This document shows, one piece after another, positions 57,671 through 64,000 of a stretch of DNA of 64,000 nucleotides. Positions within the stretch are counted from its first letter, which is position 1. Each line of letters starts with the position of its first letter. The position numbers and the translations under genes are program-made. A model generated the notes under the pieces. It was not told the DNA's origin, did no database searches, and saw only the letters and a program-made list of their open reading frames with translations. Source of the stretch: Lautropia dentalis (lineage in GTDB: Bacteria; Pseudomonadota; Gammaproteobacteria; Burkholderiales; Burkholderiaceae_E); contig NZ_RRUE01000002.1 of the NCBI RefSeq assembly GCF_003892345.1, positions 248,001-312,000 of the forward strand, in the 5' to 3' direction.

Positions 57671-58930
57671 ATGGCAGCCCTCGAGCAGGTGTTTCAGCAA
57701 CCGTTCCGGTTTGCCCATGCCGCAGAACCGGCCTGGGTGGACAGTGTCGAAAGCATTGCCCTTCAGCTGAGCGCCACCCCCGTCCCCCCCCTGCCCCTCG
57801 ACGCCGAGGAGCTGGGTTTCATCTACCTGCACAGTTCCCTGCATGCCCATGCGGGAGCCATTGCCCATGCCCTGCGCACCGTCACCGGTGTCAAGCGCTG
57901 GGTCGGCACGGCCTCACCCGGGGTGATTGCCGGCCACGCTGCATACGAGGATGTGCCCGGCATCGCCGTGATGCTCGGTACCTTCCCGGGCGGCAGCATC
58001 CGCTTCTTCTCCGAGGTGTCACCCCTGCCGCGACTGGACCTGCTCGACCGGAGCACGCCCTGGTGGACGGCACTGGTGAGTGGCCACGTGGGCCGCACCG
58101 AGGCACGCGAGACCCTGCGCCACATCTCGGCACTGCTGGGCAGCGGGTTCCTGTTCGGGGGTCTGACCGGACGCCCCGGCCCCGGCCGGGTGATGCCCGT
58201 ATTCACCGGCCAGGAATCGAATGCCGCCGGCCTGCTGGGCGGCGTGGCCTTCCGGGTGGACAGTGGTTCCCGCGTGCATGTGCGCATGGCCACCGCCTTC
58301 CAGCCGATGGGTGAACCGCACCAGATCACCGAGACGCACGACAACGTAATCATGGAGCTGGACGGCAAGGGCGCCAAGTCCGTACTCGACAGCGACTATC
58401 TGGTCAAGCCGGGCAACCGTCCCGCCGAGCTGCTGCAGGCACTCAACAACGCACCGGAGATGCTGGTGGACGCCGGCGTGTACGAGCCGGTCCGGGTGGC
58501 CATCAGCCAGAACAACCGGCAGCAGATGGACAATCTGGCCGACTTCGAGCTGACTTCACTGGAAGACGTGGAACCGCTCAGTGGCGCGCTCTGCCTGAAG
58601 CTGGAAGAAGGCGCCGAGCTGCCCCGTACCGGCCGGGTGCGCTTCTGCACCTACGACCCGGAACACGCCCGCGGGGAACTGGGCCGCGTGCTGGGCCTGC
58701 TGTGCGAGGACATCCTGCGCGAAGGACGGAACGTGCGCGGTGCGCTGTACATCAGCAGCCGTCACCGTGTGCCGGCGATTTTCCCGAGTCTGGCAGACGA
58801 GCTGTTCCGGGTACGCCAGGCGCTGACCCCGCTGGGCGCCTTCCCGATGGTGGGCTACCAGAGCGAGGCCGAGCTGTTCCACGACTTCCATCATCACCAC
58901 GCCGGCATGGTGACGCTGTTCACCGACTGA
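57671..58930 (+). CDS. FIST-domain sensory protein
   Basis: A 419-residue cytoplasmic protein with FIST_N (about residues 40-240: ELGFIYLHSSLHAHAGAI, WVGTASPGVIAG) and FIST_C domains (about 255-400: LLQALNNAPEM, RGALYISSRHR, MVGYQSEAELFH). FIST domains are thought to sense small ligands such as amino acids and usually sit with signalling proteins. Here it is a stand-alone form. AGGAAA precedes its ATG with 8-base spacing. Confidence 0.88.
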   Translation: MAALEQVFQQPFRFAHAAEPAWVDSVESIALQLSATPVPPLPLDAEELGFIYLHSSLHAHAGAIAHALRTVTGVKRWVGTASPGVIAGHAAYEDVPGIAVMLGTFPGGSIRFFSEVSPLPRLDLLDRSTPWWTALVSGHVGRTEARETLRHISALLGSGFLFGGLTGRPGPGRVMPVFTGQESNAAGLLGGVAFRVDSGSRVHVRMATAFQPMGEPHQITETHDNVIMELDGKGAKSVLDSDYLVKPGNRPAELLQALNNAPEMLVDAGVYEPVRVAISQNNRQQMDNLADFELTSLEDVEPLSGALCLKLEEGAELPRTGRVRFCTYDPEHARGELGRVLGLLCEDILREGRNVRGALYISSRHRVPAIFPSLADELFRVRQALTPLGAFPMVGYQSEAELFHDFHHHHAGMVTLFTD

Positions 58931-58933
58931 GTG

Positions 58934-59200
58934 TCAGCGCGCGCCAGGCCCCGGCGCCGGTCCCGGCCGGGCATCACGCCGGTCACCCTCCTGCCCGGCG
59001 GCCGGCAGCACCTTCACCCGCCCGGCGTCGATCTGACGCTCCATGCGGCCCGGATCGGGCTGATCACCGAACAGCGGCGGCAGCACGCCCAGCAGCGACA
59101 GCATCAGAAGCACGTTGAGCAGCACCAGCGCGGGCAGCAGGTAGTGGCCCAGGGTGCGCCGGCGGGCGGGAAGAGGAGGATCTTCGAGCAGGGAGGACAT
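58934..59200 (-). CDS. Small membrane protein, SPOR-protein-like N-terminus
   Basis: An 88-residue protein with one membrane helix (LLPALVLLNVLLMLSLLGVLP, shown in part) followed by PDPGRMERQIDAGRVKVLPA. That start and linker recall the SPOR-domain protein often encoded after birA and coaX in betaproteobacteria, but the SPOR domain itself is missing. It may be a truncated form, or simply a small membrane protein. It follows birA on the same strand. Confidence 0.5.
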   Translation of the reverse strand: MSSLLEDPPLPARRRTLGHYLLPALVLLNVLLMLSLLGVLPPLFGDQPDPGRMERQIDAGRVKVLPAAGQEGDRRDARPGPAPGPGAR

Positions 59201-59386
59201 GAAGGTCGGTCGCGGTAAGATCATCGCAGCTTAGCGGATCACCCCGGCCGCTTCAAGCCCGCGCCGACCGGGGGTGTGCGCATTGACGCGCCCGCGCGCC
59301 AGCGCCCGTGCAGGGCCGGGAGCACCCGGAGCGCGGCCATGAGGCCCCGGAACGCTGCCATGAGTACCCCACATCAAGCCCCCACA

Positions 59387-60328
59387 TCATCCCCGCGGCC
59401 GGATGCTGACCTGCTCGGCCGTCAGTGTGGCCAGACTCTCCGCCCCGGCCCCGTCCTCATAGCGCACCTGCAGGCCACCCGCCGCATCGATGCCCAGCGC
59501 CACCGCATCCCGGCTGCCATCGGCATGGTGCACACGCACAGGCCGTCCGGCCAGCACGTCCAGCTGCTGCCAGCGCGACATGAAAGGCTCGAAACCGCTG
59601 GTAACCAGCTGTTCCACCCCGCCCAGCAGGGCCTGCCCCACGCCCAGCATCACCCGGGCCAGTAGGGCATCGTCAGGACCGGCATCCGTTCCGGCCAGCC
59701 TTGACGCCGGATCATGTAACCGGGAATCCGGGCCGTCGCCAGCGTCTGCCCGGCCAGTCGATCCATGGCCGAACACCGCGCCAACCGGCTGGTCGGCATC
59801 CAGCCCACCCGGCAGCCCGAACAGGTTCAGCCCGCAGCCGATCACCAGCCGGCTGCCCGTACTGCGACTGCGCATCTCACACAGAATCCCGCCCACCTTG
59901 ACCAGCGGCCGGGCCGGATCGTCCTGCAGCAGGCAGAGGTCGTTGGGCCACTTGATCTTCACCAACGCGCCCAGCATGCCCAGAAACTCGGCAACCACGA
60001 TACCTGCCACCAGCGGCACCAGCCCGGGCGACATCAGCTGGCCAGCCGCCAGCTCGCAGCCGAACGAGGCCGTCATGGCCTGTCCGGGCCGCGAGCACCA
60101 GACCTTGCCCCGGCGCCCGCGGCCCTGCGTCTGCTCGCCGGCCATCAGCCAGACGGCCACCGGCCCCCGTGGATTGCCGGCCGCATCCGGCGCCGTATCG
60201 CCCTCCGGCACCAGCACCTCACGCTGCATCAGCGTCTGGTTGGTGGAACCGATGCTGTCCACCCACTCCACCCACAGGTGCCCATCCTGCCGCCCCCCCG
60301 CGTATTCATCCTGCCAGCGTGTATCCAT
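59387..60328 (-). CDS. birA: Biotin--[acetyl-CoA carboxylase] ligase
   Basis: A 313-residue enzyme that attaches biotin to the carboxyl carrier protein. Motifs are DSIGSTNQTLMQ, GEQTQGRGRRGKVWCS (biotinyl-AMP loop), VKIKWPNDLCL, VGGILCEMR and IGCGLN, plus a C-terminal SH3-like domain. There is no N-terminal helix-turn-helix, so it does not act as a repressor. An insert of Gly/Asp residues lies at about 195-225. AGGAGAAGG precedes the ATG at 60328. Confidence 0.93.
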   Translation of the reverse strand: MDTRWQDEYAGGRQDGHLWVEWVDSIGSTNQTLMQREVLVPEGDTAPDAAGNPRGPVAVWLMAGEQTQGRGRRGKVWCSRPGQAMTASFGCELAAGQLMSPGLVPLVAGIVVAEFLGMLGALVKIKWPNDLCLLQDDPARPLVKVGGILCEMRSRSTGSRLVIGCGLNLFGLPGGLDADQPVGAVFGHGSTGRADAGDGPDSRLHDPASRLAGTDAGPDDALLARVMLGVGQALLGGVEQLVTSGFEPFMSRWQQLDVLAGRPVRVHHADGSRDAVALGIDAAGGLQVRYEDGAGAESLATLTAEQVSIRPRG

Positions 60329-60596
60329 GGCCTTCTCCTGGCTCTTCTGCCGCACCGACCTGCCGTATCAGTCCGCTGCAGCCTGTTGCACGGGCCTGAC
60401 GCGCCCGCCCGCCAGACTGACCTGCCACACCCATCTGCCGCACCTGCCGTGCTCACACCTGCCGGACCCGTAACCACTTTTACTGGTCCATGCCACAGCT
60501 GCAGGACAGGCACAGTATGCCTGCACGGCCCACAGCACGTTGATGAAAGCGGTACCGGCGGGTCCGCCGCACGGCTTCCATGTTATAACCTTCCCC

Positions 60597-61769
60597 ATGC
60601 GCCCAGACCCTACCCGGCCAGACACCCGGGCCACGGCCCACCCCGTGCTCTGGCTGATGGCCTTCGTTGCCATTCTCTACCTGTCCCTCTATCCGTTTGG
60701 CGAATGGAGCCTGCGCCGGCCGGGCACATTCTCGTGGCTGTTTGCGTACCACCGGCTCAACTATTCGTGGGGGGACCTGATCGTCAACATCGGCGCCTAC
60801 GCCGGCTTTGGCTATCTCACCGCCCGGCAGCTGCAGGGGCGCTTCACGCTGCCGGCAGTCGTCCTGATCACCTCCGCCGGCTGCACGCTGCTCTCCTTCA
60901 TCATGGAGTCGCTGCAGTCCTGGCTGCCACGGGTTCCCTCGCTGGTCGATCTGGCCACCAACGGGTTCGGCGCCGTCCTGGGTGCCCTGGTGGTCGTGCT
61001 GGTCACCACCTGCGCACCGCTGCGCGCGCTGCGCGACCGCGCGGCCTCTCTCGTCTTCGGCCGTGAAAGTGAGCACAAGCTTCGCCGCTTTGTCGCCGTA
61101 CTCCTCGTGCTCTGGCTGGCCAGTCAGGCCGTGCCCCAGCCCCTGCTGCTGGCCACCGGCCCCCTCACCCCCTGGCCGGGCGAAGGGCTGCTGTCCGTCT
61201 TCCTGCCCTTCGAGCGCCTCACCCACCTGCTACCCGACGCCACCCTGCCGATGGCCAGCACCCTGCTCACCGCCGCCTCGGTGCTGCTGCTGGCGCTGCT
61301 GGTCATGCGCTGCGTCGAAACACCCCGCAACCGCCTGCTCCTGTGGCTGGGCCTGCTGGCCGCCGCACTCGTCCTGCGCATCACGGCGGCCCTGCACATC
61401 TACATCGGGGCCGACCAGTTTGCCCTGCAGCTGCCCGTGCTGCTGGCCGGTCTGGCGCTGACGGCCCTGCTGCTGCGCCCCCTGATGCGCTGCAGTGACA
61501 CCCGCCAGCGCCAGCTCGCCATCGTGCTGGTCGTGTTCATCTGCTGCCTGGCGCTGCTCATCCCGGTCGATCCCGACCTGCAGCCGCTGCTGGCACGGCG
61601 CACCCTCACCACCTGGATGCGCATGGCCACCCCCGGATTCCGGGGGCTGCTGCGTACCATCGCCGCCACATGGCCGCTGGCGGTGCTGTACTTTTTTGTC
61701 ATCGAAGCCCCCACCTCATCGGCCAGACGCCCCCGGCCGGCGGCCAGCGTGAACGGTCCCACGGCCTGA
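60597..61769 (+). CDS. VanZ-family membrane protein, long form
   Basis: A 390-residue protein with a VanZ domain (about 20-145; WGDLIVNIGAYAGFGYL, FIMESLQSWLPRVPSLVDLATNGFG in blocks) holding the conserved Glu, Arg, Asp and Asn. Six or more additional helices follow, as in long VanZ proteins. VanZ is associated with glycopeptide resistance and with polysaccharide clusters, but the general function is unknown. It starts at ATG 60597, and a TATAAC -10-like box lies 14 bp upstream. It is divergent from birA. Confidence 0.85.
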   Translation: MRPDPTRPDTRATAHPVLWLMAFVAILYLSLYPFGEWSLRRPGTFSWLFAYHRLNYSWGDLIVNIGAYAGFGYLTARQLQGRFTLPAVVLITSAGCTLLSFIMESLQSWLPRVPSLVDLATNGFGAVLGALVVVLVTTCAPLRALRDRAASLVFGRESEHKLRRFVAVLLVLWLASQAVPQPLLLATGPLTPWPGEGLLSVFLPFERLTHLLPDATLPMASTLLTAASVLLLALLVMRCVETPRNRLLLWLGLLAAALVLRITAALHIYIGADQFALQLPVLLAGLALTALLLRPLMRCSDTRQRQLAIVLVVFICCLALLIPVDPDLQPLLARRTLTTWMRMATPGFRGLLRTIAATWPLAVLYFFVIEAPTSSARRPRPAASVNGPTA

Positions 61770-61827
61770 CTCACACAATGGTTTCCACGGGGGCGGCCTT
61801 CAACCCGCTGCCACCACACCGTTTGCC

Positions 61828-62475
61828 ATGAATCCATCCACCCGCGTCCTGTCCATCCCCGGTCCCGTCGGCCCCATCGAGTGCTCGCTCGATGTGCCGG
61901 CCCAGCCGCGACTGCTGGCACTGATTGCGCATCCGCACCCGCTGCAGGGGGGCACCATGAACAACAAGGTGGCCCAGACCATTGCCCGGGCGCTGCTGCA
62001 GCAGGGTGCCATCTGCTGGCGGCCCAACTTCCGGGGCGTGGGCGAAAGCGCAGGTGAATTCGATCATGGCAACGGCGAAACCGATGACATGGAAGCCGTT
62101 CTGACGCAGGCGCTGGCCCACGAGAGTGCCGCCGCGCTGCCGCGCCCGGTACCCCTGGTACTGGCCGGGTTCTCGTTCGGCACCTTCGTGCAGTCCCGCC
62201 TCATGCAGCGCCTGGCCAGCCACCCGGTCGAACACCGGCCGATGGTGTTCGTCGGCCCGGCCGTCTCGCGCTTCGACGTGCAGGCCGTGCCGGCCGACAC
62301 GCTGGTCGTGCATGGCGAGGAGGACGACGTGGTGCCGCTCGCCAGCGTGCTGGACTGGGCCCGTCCACAACAGCTTTCCGTCGTCGTCGTTCCGGGCGTC
62401 GGCCACTTCTTCCATGGCCGGCTGCCGCAACTGAAATCGCTGATTCTGCGACACCTGGCAGGAACACATGTCTGA
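61828..62475 (+). CDS. Alpha/beta hydrolase (COG2945 family)
   Basis: A 215-residue cytoplasmic protein. Motifs include LIAHPHPLQGGTMNNKV, WRPNFRGVGESAGEFDHG, LAGFSFGTFVQ (nucleophile elbow G-F-S-F-G), VVHGEEDDVVPL and GVGHFFHGRL (catalytic His). COG2945 members are predicted serine hydrolases of unknown substrate. It overlaps the next gene by 8 bases, so the two are probably translated together. Confidence 0.88.
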   Translation: MNPSTRVLSIPGPVGPIECSLDVPAQPRLLALIAHPHPLQGGTMNNKVAQTIARALLQQGAICWRPNFRGVGESAGEFDHGNGETDDMEAVLTQALAHESAAALPRPVPLVLAGFSFGTFVQSRLMQRLASHPVEHRPMVFVGPAVSRFDVQAVPADTLVVHGEEDDVVPLASVLDWARPQQLSVVVVPGVGHFFHGRLPQLKSLILRHLAGTHV

Positions 62476-63550
62476 CACCACGCTGATCGAACGTCCGGCC
62501 ACTGCCGGCCGGACGCCCTCTTCCCCGAACGCTGTCCAGGCAGCCCAGGCCGCCGCCAGGGCCGCCACGCTGACGGCCGCCACCACGGCCCGTGCTGCCG
62601 GCAAATCCGCGGCCACACGTCCGGCAGCAGGAAGAACATCCCCAGCCCCGGCCGGTATTCCTGCTGCGGGCAAGCCCGCTCCCGTCGCAGCCGGCATGTC
62701 TGCAACGGACAAACCTGCCCCCATCGCTGCAGTGCGCCCTGCAGCGGGCAACACCGCCCCTGCCGGCGCCCGCACGGCAGCCGTTGCGCCTGCCACCCGC
62801 ACCGTACTCAGCTTCGAACGCACCGCGGCCGGCAGCGCCCAGCTGCGCGACCCCGGCGTCGTGCTGTCGCCCAACGCCACCCGCCTGCTGATGCTCTTCG
62901 AAGAGCCGCAGACCATCGACGGCCTGCGCAGCATGATCGACGAAGCCTGGCTGCCCGAGGCCCTCATCGAACTGGAGCGCCGCAAGCTCGTGCGCCGCTC
63001 CACCGTCGAGTGCCCGGTCGAGGCCGCCCCTGCCCAGCCGGTGCCCGAAGCCGCCATTCCGGTCGTCCGGACCCGTGTCGGGGAAGCCCCCGCAAGCAGC
63101 ACACGTACGGCCGCCGCACATGGCGCAGCAGGCCACGGCACGGCAGACAGCATCGCAGCCAAGCGCACCAGCGCCACGGCCGCCCCCCACGGCGCAGCAG
63201 GCCACGACATGGCAAGCGGCATCGCAACAAGGCACACCACGGCAGACCACACCCGGGCAGACCACACCCCGACAGTCCGCACAGCCGGGACACGTACGGC
63301 CGAAGCACACACCGCCAGGCCCCATGCCGGCGAGACTCGCCCCATCGATCCGGCCAAAGAGGCCGCCGTCCGTCTGGCCCGCCAGCGCGCCCAGGCCCGC
63401 ATCCTGTTCCTGCAGCAGATCGGCCGCCTCAGCACGCTGATGATCGACCGCATCGAATCCTGCCAGTCGGAAGCCGAACTGCAGCGTCTCACCCCGGCCT
63501 TTGCCGACCTGCTGCCGGCCGAAACCACCCGGCAGGCCCGCGCTGCCTGA
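62468..63550 (+). CDS. Ala-rich protein with a small helical domain shared with the next gene
   Basis: A 360-residue protein. Residues 1-115 and 185-295 are low-complexity Ala/Thr/Pro/His stretches. Residues about 117-180 form a small helical, winged-helix-like domain (LSFERTAAGS, then SPNATRLLMLFEEPQTIDGL, then PEALIELERRKLV). The end (about 300-355) has ARILFLQQIGRLSTLMIDRI. The central domain corresponds to that in the partial protein that follows, and to an N-terminal LTExGxxxL / RxLLxLIDG domain seen in Burkholderiales proteins. Function unknown. Confidence 0.7.
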   Translation: MSDTTLIERPATAGRTPSSPNAVQAAQAAARAATLTAATTARAAGKSAATRPAAGRTSPAPAGIPAAGKPAPVAAGMSATDKPAPIAAVRPAAGNTAPAGARTAAVAPATRTVLSFERTAAGSAQLRDPGVVLSPNATRLLMLFEEPQTIDGLRSMIDEAWLPEALIELERRKLVRRSTVECPVEAAPAQPVPEAAIPVVRTRVGEAPASSTRTAAAHGAAGHGTADSIAAKRTSATAAPHGAAGHDMASGIATRHTTADHTRADHTPTVRTAGTRTAEAHTARPHAGETRPIDPAKEAAVRLARQRAQARILFLQQIGRLSTLMIDRIESCQSEAELQRLTPAFADLLPAETTRQARAA

Positions 63551-63716
63551 ACGGATCGTCTCGATTTACGAGACTGTGGTTTTGTAAGCAAATGAAACCA
63601 ATTTACGGCAAACCATAGATGAATCAACGGCGCAGGCACGTTATCATTATTGGCATAACGTAACCAAATCTGCGCAATGCGCAGAGAGGGCCGGTTTTCC
63701 GGCCCGGTGAGTGACG
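63551..63716 (+). promoter_or_regulatory. AT-rich leader with dyad and two hairpins
   Basis: ACGTTAT (63638-63644) and ATAACGT (63655-63661) form a 24-bp operator-like dyad. CTGCGC-AAT-GCGCAG (63671-63685) and GGGCCGG-TTTT-CCGGCCC (63688-63705) are perfect hairpins just before the next start (63717). The region is AT-rich upstream of 63640, fitting a promoter. Confidence 0.55.
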
Positions 63717-64000
63717 ATGCCCGCGCCCAAAATCGCCAGACTTGAACCGGTCCGCCACACGGACCCCGACAGCTGGGAGCCGCCCCGCTCCTGGACGGCG
63801 TCGCGCATCCCCTCGGCGCGCCTGCGCGCCATTCATCTGGCCCTGGGTGACGGGCGAGACCAGCCCAACCCGCGCATGGTATTCTCCCTCACCGAAACCG
63901 GCATGCAGACGATCAAGAACCCGCGCCGCATCATGTCCACGCCGGCGCGGCGGCTGCTCAACCTGCTCGACGGCCGGCGCTCGCTGGGCGAAATGCCCGC
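63717..64000 (+). CDS. Partial protein with helical LTExG domain, runs off the window
   Basis: The first 94 residues are visible: MPAPKIARLEPVRHTDPDSW, then RLRAIHLALGDGRDQPNPRM, then VFSLTETGMQTIKNPRRIMS and TPARRLLNLLDGRRSLGEMP. The last part matches the LTExGxxxL ... RxLLxLIDGxRS domain and aligns with residues about 117-160 of the preceding protein. The gene continues past the end of the window. Start ATG follows GTGAGTGAC without a clear ribosome site. Confidence 0.7.
   Translation, partial: MPAPKIARLEPVRHTDPDSWEPPRSWTASRIPSARLRAIHLALGDGRDQPNPRMVFSLTETGMQTIKNPRRIMSTPARRLLNLLDGRRSLGEMP

Overview
The window is GC-rich (about 65% by eye) and densely packed. Its gene set fits a betaproteobacterium of the order Burkholderiales: a class Ib ribonucleotide reductase behind a cobalamin riboswitch, a long actinobacterial-type LeuA behind a leucine attenuator, tamAB, ahpCF, glpTD and a fused oligopeptide-ABC ATPase. 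A Lautropia-like organism is possible, but the genus cannot be fixed from the sequence alone. I saw no rRNA or tRNA genes, no CRISPR array and no intact insertion sequence. It reads as chromosomal core with small accessory insertions.

Layout. 1-7 kb: a PepSY membrane protein; an unusual secreted pair (lipoprotein plus hydrolase-like protein with a DUF2135-type tail); a lone XRE antitoxin that seems to start at ATA; an acetyltransferase with a 7-residue repeat at its N-terminus; a PQQ-type sugar dehydrogenase. 7-12.4 kb: an oligopeptide ABC importer (minus strand). 12.4-16.9 kb: an 11-bp tandem array, an RpiB-like isomerase lacking the catalytic Cys, a small KOW-like protein, an EamA transporter, an unknown lipoprotein, then a graveyard with an EamA fragment and a decayed ParDE toxin-antitoxin locus. 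16.8-21.7 kb: nrdHIEF with a B12 riboswitch and candidate NrdR boxes. 21.7-29.1 kb: fpr, tamB, tamA. 29.5-34.8 kb: glpTD, then leuA with its leader peptide and attenuator. 35-40.6 kb: ahpC, ahpF and a large MscS channel. 40.7-46 kb: tenA, an orphan MNT-type nucleotidyltransferase, an esterase, an HI0074/HI0073 pair, a DUF4198 protein and higBA. 46.4-54 kb: a 1793-residue unknown membrane protein with a (Gly-Ser)n tail, then rhlE. 54-64 kb: duplicated terminators, a DUF3014 protein, a FAH-fold protein without metal ligands, a FIST protein, a SPOR-like remnant, birA, a VanZ protein, a hydrolase and two proteins sharing one small domain.

Working units: OppABC-DF imports peptides; NrdH reduces the NrdEF reductase and NrdI matures the NrdF cofactor, both under B12 control; TamA/TamB insert outer-membrane proteins; GlpT/GlpD take up and oxidise glycerol 3-phosphate; AhpC/AhpF remove peroxide.

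The most unexpected layer is non-coding. At least eight intergenic copies of one short repeat (core GTCATGGACTCATTCATCCC) and three of another (GCCATTGACGGCAAA / AAAGTGCCGCAGGA) are scattered through the window, alongside several simple-sequence arrays (11, 21, 6 and 5 bp units). Five traces of type II or MNT-type toxin-antitoxin loci in different states of decay are the second theme.
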